Both the position numbers and the translations under genes were made by a program. A stretch of 64,000 bases of DNA from Lactuca virosa (Eukaryota; Streptophyta; Magnoliopsida; Asterales; Asteraceae), in NCBI GenBank assembly GCA_928212115.1, contig CAKMRJ010005523.1, positions 241,760,910-241,824,909 on the forward strand, in the 5' to 3' direction. This document shows positions 26,038 to 36,404 of this stretch, piece after piece (position 1 is the stretch's first letter; every line of letters starts with the position of its first letter). Under the pieces are notes generated by a model. The model saw only the letters and a list, made by a program, of their open reading frames with translations. It did not search any database and had not been told where the DNA came from.

Positions 26038-26049
26038 TTTCTCCCCCTC
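26038..26049 (-). promoter_or_regulatory. polypurine tract of the young copia element
   Basis: On the minus strand GAGGGGGAGAAA directly abuts the 3' LTR. It primes plus-strand DNA synthesis in LTR elements. Confidence 0.85.
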
Positions 26050-29000
26050 AAGGTTGACCTTTCTTCTTCAGATCTTCTATGCCAATTAATGCCCTCATCT
26101 CAGCATACTTTATCATCTCAGCATACTTTATCCTTGGCATTGCCTTTGTTAGAACATCAGCCTTCTGTTGATCTCCACTCACATGCTCCACTTGAATCTG
26201 TTCCCTTTCAACACACATCCGAATGAAGTGAAATCTTGTGTCTATGTGCTTACTTCTGCCATGAGACACTGGATTTCTTATAAGTGCTATTGTGGATTGG
26301 TTGTCAATTAACAGCTTCACCTTTTGTGCCTTCTTTTCCATCAGCTCACTGAACAGATTCCTTAACCACAGTGCTTGACATGCAGCTGCTGTTGCAACCA
26401 TATACTCGGCTTCACATGAGCTAAGTGCCACTGTTTTCTGTTTCTGTGATGCCCATGTTATAAGGTTTCCCGAGTAGTAGAAAGCCATTCCAGTTGTTCC
26501 TCTTCTGTCTTCACGATCACTATTGTAACTACTGTCACTGTAACCCACGAGTCTTCCATCACCTCCCCTGTGGTACCTCAGTCCATACCCTGTTGTTCCC
26601 TTCACATATCTCAAGATATGTTTTAAAGCAGTATAGTGACTTTGTCTGGGATTTTGCATAAACTTGCTCACCACTCCAATGCTAGAGTTAAGGTCTGGTC
26701 TTGTGTGAACCAGATACCTTAAACTTCCAACTAGCTTTCTGTACATTGTTGCATTTACAGGTTCACCATCTTCATCTTTGGTTAGCTGTAGTTTTGGTTC
26801 CATTGGGTACTGTGAACTGTTACATCCTTCCATCCCTGATACTTTTAGTATCTTTTCAGCATATCCCTTCTGTGTGAGCATTATACCTGCCTTACCCTGT
26901 GATACTTCAATTCCCAAATAATATGATAACAATCCCAGATCACTCATGTCAAATACACTTTTCATCCTTGTTTTGAACTCTTGGATTCCCTTTTCACTCG
27001 ACCCAGTGACAATAAGATCATCTACATATACTCCAACTATGAGAACCAGGTTGGATTTGTGTACCTTGTAGACTGCTTGCTCTTGAGCACATCTGGTGAA
27101 TCCAAGTGACTTGAGTGATTGGTCGAGCTTTATGTTCCATGCCCTTGGCGCTTGTCGTAGCCCATACAAGGCCTTATGAAGACGATACACCCAACCTTCC
27201 TTCCCTTTGACCGTGAACCCAGGGGGCTGAGTTACATAGACTTCTTCCTTAAGATCGCCATGAAGGAAAGCTGACTTAACATCCAGGTGATGTACCAGCC
27301 AATTCTCCTTTGTTGCTATTGAGAGAATTAGTCTTATCGTCTCTAATCTGGCGACTGGTGCGAATGCTTCATCAAAATCGACACCTCTTTCTTGAACATA
27401 ACCCTTGGCGACCAAACGAGCCTTATGCTTGATTACTTCTCCAGCTGCACTCTTTTTTAACTTAAATACCCATTTTAGCCCTATTGTCTTGCGATTTGGG
27501 GCCAATTTGGCTAGGGACCAGGTTTTGTTCCTTTCAATTGACTCCAATTCCAATTTCATGGCCTGCTTCCAAGCTCTTTCAGTCGCTGCTTCTTCATAGG
27601 ACGTAGGCTCATCATCAATCAACAGTAGCTCCTGGTTCTTCTCATACAATTCTTGTATTTCAGCCTCGTCCAATCTTCTTGTGTTTTCGTAAATTTCATT
27701 GAGTGATCGAAACCCTTTCGCTGGTGTGTCGTCATACGAAGCTACGGACCCGCTTCTTGATTGGATCGTCGATACTCGACTGGGAGGTGTCGAGTTGGTA
27801 CCAGGTACATACGACTGTGTCGAGTCTTCAAGTCGTGAGTCATCCAATCCAATGTCTCCGTAGAGATCGTTTAACGGCGTCACAGGGTCTTCGTTAGTGT
27901 TAATTGACTGATCAGGATCTTGGGCCGGCTGGGATTGGGCTCCTTCATGGACAATAACATTGGTCCAGTAAGGCGTTGAAAGTGGCTCCCCCGTTGTTTC
28001 ATTATTCCAAGCCCAAGGCCTTCCTTCGTCAAAGATCACGTCTCGAGATATCACTATCCATCGACTGCTGGGGTTAAACATACGGTACCCTTTTGTTCCT
28101 TCTTCTGTTCCCAGGTACACCATTGGCTCGCTTCGATCAGTTAGTTTGCTCAGGCCTCGCAATTTCTTCACAAATCCCACGCAACCGAAGATCTTCAAGT
28201 GTGCGATCGAGGGTTTAGAAGCTTTCAGTGATTCGTATGGGGTTACGTCTTTGAGCGCTTTTGTGCTTGTTCTGTTCAAAAAATACACTGAATGTCTCAC
28301 GGCCTCTCCCCAAAATTGATCCGGTATCCCCATAGCCTTGAGTAGTGCCCTAGTCATCTCCAAAATCGTCCTATTTCGACGTTCCACAACCCCATTTTGT
28401 TGTGGGGTGTGTGGTGTTGTCAATTGTCGCTTGATTCCCGCCTGCTCACAAAAGAACTGTAATTGATTCGAATTGAACTCACCTCCGCGGTCAGTTCTTA
28501 TCATCTTGACTTTGTGGCTGCTTTCTTTCTCAACTTGCAATTTGAACTTCTGAAACATGCTCAACGCTTCATCTTTTGTTTTGATCAGGTATACCCACAT
28601 ATACCGTGAGTAGTCATCCACGATTAAGAGGAAATATTGATTCCCACCTTTAGTTGCTGGGGTGATGGGTCCGCATAAGTCTGCGTGCACTAGCTGTAGT
28701 GGCTCTTTAGCTCTCCACGTGGCTTCCTTTAGAAAAGCTTGTCTTGGTTGCTTGGCCAGCATGCATCCTTCACACACCTGTGATGGATGAGTCACCTGGG
28801 GCATGCCTAATACCATCTTCTTACGTGTCATCTCCTCGAGTGTTCTGAAGTTAGTGTGTCCCATGCGTGCGTGCCATAACCATGAGTCATCGTCTATACT
28901 CATGGCTAAGCACACAGGCTTCCCAGGTGTAAGCTTAATTTTATAAAGTCTGTTCTTGGATCTCTGCACCTTCATAACCAAGCTTCCTGCTTCATCATAC

Positions 29001-30346
29001 ATTCTTAGGAACTCCTTCTTCATCCCTATGTCATACCCCTCTTCGGTCATTTGTCCCAGACTTATTATATTATTGTGCAGGGCAGGAATATAATACACAT
29101 CTGGGATGACAAATTGATCACCATTCTTGCAATCAAATAGGAGAGCACCTTTTCCTTTGATCGGAACCCTGGACCCGTCTCCGAATCGAACCTGCCCCGT
29201 TACTTTCTCATCTAGTTCTGCAAATAAGGCCCTGCATCCAGTCATATGGTTACTAGCTCCATTGTCTAGATACCATATGTTCTCTTCATTGCTCTCCTTG
29301 AGTTGGCTCGGATAGACTTTTTCTTCATTCAAAAGGACCACTTCGATATTCTTTTCACCACAAACAGTCAACAATAGAGTTGGTTCTTCTTCATCAGCAG
29401 CCAAGTTTACTTCTTGGTCTTGTTGCTTCTTTACCTTGCACTCTGATGCATAATGACCAAGCTCTTGGCATTCATAGCATCTGATGTTGCTCTTGTCTCG
29501 TGGCTTTTTGTTTGTGTTGTTCGCCTCTTGTCGTGAGTCACCACCCCAGCACCCACCTCTGCCATGAGACGAGCCTCGCCCTCGTGTGCTGCCTCTTCCG
29601 CCCCGATTATTATTTCTGCCCCTTCCTCGACCACCTGTTGAATTTTGCTTGCTTGGACTCCGGTGGGTTGACGAGCCTTCTGCCTTGGCAAGCAGCAGGG
29701 CATTATCTCCCTGTGTGTTTGCCTTTCGGAGCCGGAGCCTATCTTCATATGCTTTCAAATGCCCAATTACTTCTTCAAATGGCATTGATTCCATATCACA
29801 ACTTTGCTCCATTGATGCGACTAGATTTATGAACTTCTCTGGGACTGTATCAAACAACTTTCTTACCAATTCTTCATCTTCCAATATTTCCCCTGCACTC
29901 CCGAATTTAGAGATCATTGCTGAGATCTTCCCAGCATATTCATCTATAGATTCTGTTTCCTTCATCTGAAGTGCTTCAAACTCACTCTTCAGTACCCTCA
30001 GCCTTGCCTTTTGGACCCTCTCTGCACCCACATACCGTAACTTTAGAGAGTCCCAAACTTCCTTAGCTGTCTTCTTCTTGGATGCCTGTGCAAGTATTTC
30101 TTCTGGTATTGACTGGAAGATGAAAGCTCGAGCCTGCTTGCTCTTCTTCTCATCCACAACCACACCGGTTGGTGGCTCAATGGCATCCCATAACCCATGG
30201 GCATCCATGATTGCTTCCATCTTTATTGACCAGGTATTGTAGTTGAGTGATGTCAACATAGGGTACTGTAGAGTGAAGGGGCTGTCCTTGGATTGATTGG
30301 ATGATGATGGAGCTGTCATATTGCTGAAACGAGGATACTTGGGCAT
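26048..30346 (-). CDS. Ty1/copia Gag-Pol polyprotein, 1432 residues, intact
   Basis: Single open frame in the copia order. The gag N-terminus contains LNYNTWSIKMEA. A CCHC zinc knuckle CYECQELGHYASEC lies near residue 288. Protease WYLDNGASNHMTG is near 358. Integrase has its zinc-binding HARMGH...CEGCMLAK, then the catalytic D of HADLCGP, the D of RTDRGGEF and the E of VVERRNR. Reverse transcriptase has KSAFLHGDL and YVDDLIV near 1108. RNase H has SCEAEYM and LLIDNQST near 1347. The ATG at 30346 lies 38 nt from the LTR. Copies of this kind are self-cleaving and make virus-like particles in the cytoplasm. An 18-bp tandem duplication near the 3' end repeats IKYAEM. No stops or frameshifts were seen. 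Confidence 0.97.
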   Translation of the reverse strand: MPKYPRFSNMTAPSSSNQSKDSPFTLQYPMLTSLNYNTWSIKMEAIMDAHGLWDAIEPPTGVVVDEKKSKQARAFIFQSIPEEILAQASKKKTAKEVWDSLKLRYVGAERVQKARLRVLKSEFEALQMKETESIDEYAGKISAMISKFGSAGEILEDEELVRKLFDTVPEKFINLVASMEQSCDMESMPFEEVIGHLKAYEDRLRLRKANTQGDNALLLAKAEGSSTHRSPSKQNSTGGRGRGRNNNRGGRGSTRGRGSSHGRGGCWGGDSRQEANNTNKKPRDKSNIRCYECQELGHYASECKVKKQQDQEVNLAADEEEPTLLLTVCGEKNIEVVLLNEEKVYPSQLKESNEENIWYLDNGASNHMTGCRALFAELDEKVTGQVRFGDGSRVPIKGKGALLFDCKNGDQFVIPDVYYIPALHNNIISLGQMTEEGYDIGMKKEFLRMYDEAGSLVMKVQRSKNRLYKIKLTPGKPVCLAMSIDDDSWLWHARMGHTNFRTLEEMTRKKMVLGMPQVTHPSQVCEGCMLAKQPRQAFLKEATWRAKEPLQLVHADLCGPITPATKGGNQYFLLIVDDYSRYMWVYLIKTKDEALSMFQKFKLQVEKESSHKVKMIRTDRGGEFNSNQLQFFCEQAGIKRQLTTPHTPQQNGVVERRNRTILEMTRALLKAMGIPDQFWGEAVRHSVYFLNRTSTKALKDVTPYESLKASKPSIAHLKIFGCVGFVKKLRGLSKLTDRSEPMVYLGTEEGTKGYRMFNPSSRWIVISRDVIFDEGRPWAWNNETTGEPLSTPYWTNVIVHEGAQSQPAQDPDQSINTNEDPVTPLNDLYGDIGLDDSRLEDSTQSYVPGTNSTPPSRVSTIQSRSGSVASYDDTPAKGFRSLNEIYENTRRLDEAEIQELYEKNQELLLIDDEPTSYEEAATERAWKQAMKLELESIERNKTWSLAKLAPNRKTIGLKWVFKLKKSAAGEVIKHKARLVAKGYVQERGVDFDEAFAPVARLETIRLILSIATKENWLVHHLDVKSAFLHGDLKEEVYVTQPPGFTVKGKEGWVYRLHKALYGLRQAPRAWNIKLDQSLKSLGFTRCAQEQAVYKVHKSNLVLIVGVYVDDLIVTGSSEKGIQEFKTRMKSVFDMSDLGLLSYYLGIEVSQGKAGIMLTQKGYAEKILKVSGMEGCNSSQYPMEPKLQLTKDEDGEPVNATMYRKLVGSLRYLVHTRPDLNSSIGVVSKFMQNPRQSHYTALKHILRYVKGTTGYGLRYHRGGDGRLVGYSDSSYNSDREDRRGTTGMAFYYSGNLITWASQKQKTVALSSCEAEYMVATAAACQALWLRNLFSELMEKKAQKVKLLIDNQSTIALIRNPVSHGRSKHIDTRFHFIRMCVEREQIQVEHVSGDQQKADVLTKAMPRIKYAEMIKYAEMRALIGIEDLKKKGQP

Positions 30347-30367
30347 ACAAAATGATCAGGATCTGTT

Positions 30368-30382
30368 GAGGCTCGGATACCA
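30368..30382 (-). promoter_or_regulatory. primer-binding site, initiator tRNA-Met type
   Basis: On the minus strand TGGTATCCGAGCCTC follows the 5' LTR. It is close to the usual TGGTATCAGAGC complement of the initiator tRNA-Met 3' end. Confidence 0.85.
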
Positions 30383-30384
30383 AA

Positions 30385-30672
30385 TGTTGGCGATCAAGCA
30401 ATAGAATAGTAAACAAGAACAAGGGTAACAGGGGTAAAACTGGAAATGGCAGCCGAATGATTTTCTTTATTGAATGAAGAATACTAGCAGCCTAATGATT
30501 AAGGTGCTATACAATGAAATTTCGACTGATGAATTGTAAACACTAAGCTATTCTATTTAAACTACTAAACTGAACAGAAAATGAGAAATACTAGGAACAG
30601 TCTAATTGTAACGGTCATCACTGCCCCATGTGCTTTATTCTTCCTAATTACCAGGTCAACCTTTGACCAACA
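30385..30672 (-). repeat. 5' LTR of the young copia element
   Basis: 288 bp. It acts as the promoter for transcription toward lower coordinates. Confidence 0.98.
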
Positions 30673-30677
30673 TTGAA

Positions 30678-30798
30678 ACCTGCCTATTAATCATTCATGT
30701 GGGTTGTTCTGTAATGCACAGTCGCACACTTAGACATAAATGATTGTAATCAGAAAAAGATGTGATGTGATATAAAAGCAAAAGCAAAGACAATATGT
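30678..30798. other. spacer, no gene seen
   Basis: Host-like sequence between the copia target duplication and the CPK exon. Confidence 0.4.
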
Positions 30799-30914
30799 TC
30801 AAAACCCCTCTTTCTTGAGTTTGTTCATGGCTGGGAATTGCTTCATCTTATAAATGATTGCACTGTCTATTGGCTTGTGTGATGCTTCTCCATCTTCTCT
30901 AATCCATGGATGCT
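30799..30914 (-). pseudogene. CPK: calcium-dependent protein kinase exon fragment
   Basis: On the minus strand, behind a TACAG acceptor at 30916-30915, the frame reads [20 protein letters not shown], then KMKQF and AMNKLKK. This is the end of the kinase domain and start of the autoinhibitory junction of plant CDPKs. The frame then meets a stop (EGF*) where a real CDPK would continue LALKVIA. No other kinase exons were found. Another exon-like piece, VMDKLKGKKHRKLMDK (about 31050-31105), lies just upstream on the same strand and is unidentified. Confidence 0.85.
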
Positions 30915-31370
30915 CTGTATAAGTTCAAAACACGAACGCTAGTAGTATTAAAGTTGAATGATATGAAGATAAAAAATTGCACAAAAAATACCCAGAATAA
31001 CTGAAAAGGGGGAAATCGAATCTCTAAAGACTTATAACTCGAGTACACCGAGAGATTACTTATCCATCAATTTTCTGTGCTTCTTTCCTTTCAACTTATC
31101 CATGACCTGAAATCAGTGTGTAACGCCCCAAATTTTCCGATTAAAACTTTAAGTATTTATTTAATTCACAACTACAAGATCTTACAACATTTATCAGAGT
31201 ATCATTAGAAGTTATCAAAGTACACAAGTCCCCCATTGATGCGATGCAATCGAGCCGTGCCCCTTCTTTAATATAAGAAAACCTAAAACATGCAAACCAC
31301 AAATCGTAAGCCTAAAGCTTAATGAGTTCCCCAAAATACCACACACAACAGAAGACAAATAAATAAATAT

Positions 31371-31461
31371 GGGTTATCAGCAACCCTGGGGACTATCAGC
31401 AGTCCCAGTGGGCTAACAGCACGCCCGATGGGTTATCAGCAACCCTGGAGACTATCAGCAC
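31371..31461. repeat. array of small hairpins with constant ATCAGC-type loop
   Basis: Five successive stem-loops: GGGTT-ATCAGC-AACCC, GGGACT-ATCAGC-AGTCCC, GGGCT-AACAGC-ACGCCC, GGGTT-ATCAGC-AACCC, and GAGACT-ATCAGC-ACTCTC. The stems differ from unit to unit but still pair (the third and fifth with one flaw). The loop is nearly constant. Confidence 0.9.
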
Positions 31462-31521
31462 TCTCAGTCACATAAAAACAACATAACAGAATAATAACAG
31501 CTAGACCCAGTTGGTCATCAC

Positions 31522-32989
31522 TGTTAGGCCATAAATTGTGGTTTATAATTTGCTTTTCATAGATATTAGAGTTCTCGGTCTAGGACTGAAAACAACATGT
31601 TTTCGGTGGTGTTTGGACCGAAATCACATGTGATTTCGGTAAGGCCTTTGGTGATTTCGGTTGGGCTTAATGTTGTTTTTGTTGGGTTTTGGGTTGGGCC
31701 TTGTTATTTGGTCTAGGTATATATAGTGTTATTTCAGCCTTGTAAAGGGTGAGAGACGTTTTTGGGTGTTGCCATAAGCTGAGGACGTGATTTGCAGAGA
31801 AACAGAGAGAAAACCAAGTGTAATCAGAATTTTATGTACCAGACTATCATCAATATAGTGTGCATTGAAGATTCATCTTGTGTTCTTCATTCTATATCAC
31901 GTTTTGCATCATTCACTTGATTGGGATTCCGCACCATCATAGTGAATCCAATTGATACATAGCGATTTGGGGTTTTACAATTGGTATCAGAGCTAAGGAT
32001 TGGTATCAATCAGGTTATTGCAAAATATTAACGGTTTTACTTGAAAATTTGAAAAAACAACCGAAGGTACGAGGCTAAAGTCTCGGACCGAAGACGCTTC
32101 ACCGAGAAGGCGAGGTTGACCGAGAATGCGAGACCGAAATCTACTTGACCGAGAAGCCTGAATACCGAGAAGTCTGACCGAGATCCGAGGCCGAGAAGTC
32201 CGAATCGAGAACCTTCGCACCGAGAACCTTAGCAAACCCTAACCGAATACGCTGCTGGCCCCGAGATCTTCTAGGGTTTGACCGAGGACCGAGGTCTGCC
32301 GTCGAGATCTCACAAATTTCGACCAAAAAACACCAAAAACTTGCCAAAAACACGAATTTTTAGGTTTTTTTAATGCCAAACTCGATCTAAACTCTAAAAT
32401 ATTGAAGAACATGAAGAAAAAACGGCCAAAATTTTGTCAAAAATAAATCAAAAACGCCAAGAAGCTCCAAGAAAAACCGTTAATATTTTCCAATAACCCG
32501 ATTGATACCAATCCTTAGCTCTGATACCAATTGTAATACCCCAAATCGCTATGTATCAATCGGATTCACTATGATGGTGCGGAATCCCAATCAAGTGAAT
32601 GATGCAAAATGTGATATAGAATAAAGAACACAAGAGGAATCTTCAATGTACACTATATTGATGATAGTTTGGTACATAAGATTCTGATTACACTTGGTTT
32701 TCTCTCTGTTTCTCTGCAAATCACATCATCAGTTTATTGCAACACCCAAAAACGTCTCTCACCCTTTACAAGGCTGAAATAACACTATATATACCTAGAC
32801 CAAATAACAAGGCCCAGCCCAAAACCCAACAAAAACAACATTAAGCCCAACCGAAATAACCAAAGGCCTAACCGAAATCACATGTGATTTCGGTCCAAAC
32901 ACCACCGAAAACATGTTGTTTTCAGTCCTAGACTGAGAACTCTAATATCTATGAAAAGCAAAATATAAACCACAATTTATGACCTAACA
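31522..32989. mobile_element. two copia LTRs in inverted orientation with primer-binding sites facing inward
   Basis: The forward LTR 31522-31979 and reverse LTR 32532-32989 are both 458 bp, run TGTTAGG...TTACA, and differ at roughly twenty positions. Each is followed inward by TTGGTATCAGAGC (31981-31993 and the reverse at 32518-32530), the initiator-Met primer site. Homology continues inward about 60 bp to AATATTAACGG and then stops. Each LTR has a TATATATAG promoter motif and a 24-bp perfect palindrome with half-site ACCGAAATCACA. The outer flanks (ATCAC, TGAAA) do not match, so this is not a simple insertion. Confidence 0.85.
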
Positions 32990-34626
32990 TGAAAGACAAC
33001 TAGCATCCTACATACATAAATTTGGTGAGCCGACATTGGTGCCTTCGACTCACGAGCACCGGGAGAAGACTCACTTGAATCGAAGAAACCTGAAACACTA
33101 CGACACGATCCATATTCTGCACTGCTCGCACCCGCGAAACCACTAATACCAGAACCAGATAAAATCTTAATTAATAACCCAAAACCCTCAAGTTTGACCC
33201 AAGGTCAAACTTGGTCAAAACGTCAACGGTCAACGAAAATCAAAGTCAACAATTCAACTTCAGGCTGAGTACGCCCAGCGTACTCAGCTCATACGCATGG
33301 CGTACTCACCATCTAGAATCGAGACCCTATACGAGTACGCGCTGCGTACCCGAAGGTACGCCCGGCGTACTAAGCCAAAAAGGCACTTTTCCATTAAGTG
33401 CTTAATCTCTTAGGTCTTTTCATCCAACAATTAGATCTAGTTCCACAACATCATTCTAAGTCATAAAGTTTCCACCTTTATGACTTTCCATGTCTAGAAA
33501 AGGTCCAAAAGCCAAAACCTTAACTTATTAATCCATTAAGACATCATGACACTTTCATGGAAGGTATAGAAGGATCAAGATCACATTTTTATGGATCCTA
33601 AAAGCTCCATAATGGATAAAGTTTCCAACTTTATCCATTAGAATGGTCCAAACCACCAAGATCTAGCCTTTAAGCATCAAAGGGACCAAAAGTGCATCTT
33701 TTTCAACTTAATCCATTAAGTCCAAGTCTCCAACCTTCAGATCTGAATCAAAATGATGTTTAGATTGATAAAGTTTCCAACTTTATCCATAACAAGATCA
33801 CAAACTTTCAAAATCTAAACTTTATGCACTAAAATGACCAGAAGCTCATAACATCCAAAACTAGCTAGATCTAACAAATGCATCATCAAGATTCAAACTT
33901 TATACCTCTAGAAGATAGATCAAGGTAAACAAAGTCTAGATCTACAAGCTCCAATGCAACCAACAATTCTCCAAGAAGTTCATTCTTCTCCAAGGTGCAA
34001 CATGCATACTCCAAAGCACTCAAAAACACCTTCTTTTAGCTCACAAGGCTCAACTAGGGTTAGGGTTTCATGGAAGGGGGGTTGGAGAGGTGGAGGCTGA
34101 GAATGAAGTGGGTTTTGGGGGAGTTAAGGAGCTTAAATAGGGATCAAACCACGAAAATAGGGTTTTACCACTGATCGAGTACGCCCAACATACTTTTGGT
34201 ATGCCCGACATACTCAGGGTGCCCCAGTACACCCATCGTACTCCCCTATGTACGCCCAACGTACTCAGCTTAACCCAAAACCGTCCAAAATTCAAACGGT
34301 CATAACTTCTTCGTTTTAACTCCGATTTCGACGTTCTTTATATCACAGAAAGGTATTGAGGAGCTCTACAATCCTATCTAATTACTTTTGACTTAAAACT
34401 CATCGAGTTAAAATCCATAATTCATAAAAGAAGTATGAAACACTACTTTTCCATTTTACCCTTTGACTTCAAAGCGCAAACCAAACTATTGGATCACATA
34501 TCTACATTACCCACATCCAAATGGGCCTAAACCTCTCTTCCCCCAAAGCCCGAAGTCTTATGATACTTGATCTTCGGGTCATGACCCCGAATTGTGAAAC
34601 GACTCGGAACAGGGTGTTACACAGTG

Positions 34627-35004
34627 TTTGATAGAAGAAATCAAGATAGAAGAAAACTAAGTTAAAGAGACAAAATCAAAAACAAAAAAATGAGTAAAAA
34701 TTAGAGAAGTTCAAACCTAATGCTCTCCATTCGGTTTGAAGTAGATAGTTTAAGAGGACCTTTGACTATAGAGTATTGAGAAGAGAAAGAGACACATGAT
34801 CAACGTCGGATTATAAATGATTTAAAGAGGGAGATAGAAGGTTGGAGATGATAACGGAGTAATTGATGTGTATCCCAAATAACTAGGGACTAACGAAAAT
34901 TTCAAATTTGAACTGAATGCCTACCAAACTGACACGTGACAAAATGCTTAATAACATGACACGTGTCAAAGAGAAATTATTCTTTTATTATATAGGGTAG
35001 ATAC
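34627..35004. other. continuation of the gene-fragment region, no gene recognised
   Basis: Continues the sequence interrupted by the solo LTR. On the minus strand an ATG opens MESI, followed by a possible donor near 34712; this is too short to assign. Confidence 0.35.
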
Positions 35005-35490
35005 TTTTCCTAATTGTAAGCTACATAATTGTTAAAAGGTTCAATAGATTAAAACTTAATGAAATGATTAAACTAAAAAAAATAATTAAAAATTAATGAC
35101 TAACTTCTACAATTAAATAATAAACAACTTAATCTGCAAAATTACTAGTTAGTTGTTAAATGATGACATCAACCTGGACCTATTGGATACACTCATACAC
35201 ATAAACATAGATAGTAAAAAAATATACATACGAGGGAGGTTTTGCATTCCTTACCCAAAAAAAAACAATAAATGATTTAAACTATAAAATAACAAATATT
35301 ACATGATTTACTAATAAGAAGCTCTTTAGTAATTCTAAATATTTATTAGTTATTAAGTATAAATATTACAAGTAGTTGGACTAAATAGGGACATCAACCC
35401 TCGTAATAGAATGGCAAATATTTTTGTCATATAGTAGAATGGTGGTAGTTTGGATTGATAGGTGGTTATTTTACTTAGTAGAAATTGATT

Positions 35491-35504
35491 AGATGATGAG
35501 ACAT

Positions 35505-35537
<33 letters not shown>

Positions 35538-36228
35538 TCCGTTTACCCGCACTTTGTTGAATTTCTTTATTTTGACATTTAGAGCACTGTATAAAATAAA
35601 GATTGATTTTATACAGTGGGCAATCAATTTGCTGGTAAAGGTTAATCCCTCTTAAAGTACGTTGTTTAATTTGGAGAGCCTCATTGGGCAAATTACATGT
35701 AGTTGATATTTTGGTGTATAGAGGTATTAGCCTTTCCAACACCTTATGTCCTCTATGCAACAAAGAGAATGAAACAACCGATCATCTGCTTATCACATGT
35801 GAGTACACTCAAGTTGTTATTGATTGGATATTCAAATGGTGTGGTATTCAAAACAGGAGCTTCCCAAATGTTAGAGAATTCATTGATTATGCAGCTACCT
35901 GGGAACTGTCCTAGGAAGAAATTGATCCTAAATATGGTGTTCTACTGTCTTATCTGGAATATTTGGCTGGCAAGGAATGACAGGGTCTTCAAAAAAATTG
36001 GTGTACCCCCGACAAAAATTGTTGACACCATCATTTCTCTATCATACATTTGGTGTAAACATATAGGTAATATAGGATGTGGAGATTGGATAAACTAGAT
36101 TATTTCGCCATTCTCACAATTTTTGTTGTAATTTTGATTATCTTTTTCCTTTGTATTGTACTTTTTGATCGCTTAGCTAGTTGCTTGCGTTGCTTTGCTA
36201 TTGATTTATTTGATGCTTCAAAAAAAAA
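35491..36228 (+). mobile_element. 5'-truncated LINE (non-LTR) insertion, 738 bp
   Basis: Bounded by an exact 12-bp target duplication TAGAAATTGATT (35479-35490, 36229-36240) and ending in an A-rich tail. It encodes the tail of a LINE ORF2, with the zinc-binding segment CPLCNKENETTDHLLITCEY and downstream WIFKWCGIQ (35684-35914). The next frame continues ...YLIWNIWLARNDRVF (to 36098), so there is a frameshift. Copy A has the uninterrupted site GGTAGTATTGATTCATC. Confidence 0.92.
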
Positions 36229-36404
36229 TAGAAATTGATTCATCTATATAATAAAATATAACATCCTTCAAGTTATCATGTAAGTTGATGAAAAATATAT
36301 TATATATAGATGAATCAACTTTTTAAATAAATATTCATTTTCCGCTTGGAATGGCCATAAATATTATACTATTTTCTTATAAATTATTTATATTATATAT
36401 CCAT

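Larger units (their letters stand above)
25750..30672 (-). mobile_element. complete, very young Ty1/copia LTR retrotransposon, 4923 bp
   Basis: Two 288-bp LTRs (25750-26037, 30385-30672) differ at a single base and both run TGTTGG...CCAACA. A perfect 5-bp target duplication TTGAA flanks the element (25745-25749, 30673-30677). Primer-binding site, polypurine tract and one uninterrupted polyprotein frame are all present. It has every part needed to move on its own. It inserted between the CPK and VPS60 fragments. One difference in 288 bp implies a very recent insertion at usual plant substitution rates. Confidence 0.98.
31119..34621 (+). mobile_element. gypsy-type solo LTR with target duplication, 3503 bp including a nested insertion
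   Basis: Starts TGTAACGCCCCAAATTTTCC, ends GGGTGTTACA, and is flanked by CAGTG on both sides (31114-31118, 34622-34626). With the 1.47-kb inverted-LTR insertion removed, the LTR is about 2.0 kb. No internal region follows, so it is a solo LTR. It carries a hairpin array (31371-31461) and GAGTACGC/GCGTACTC stem-loops (33262-33372, weaker at 34177-34270). The orientation of transcription is not certain. Confidence 0.88.

Noticed and set aside
29431..29969. Overlapping open frames on both strands within the copia element
   Set aside because: Shadows of the intact gag-pol frame.
31371..31461. CRISPR-like array
   Set aside because: The units are contiguous stem-loops with varying stems, not identical repeats with unique spacers, and the genome is a plant's.
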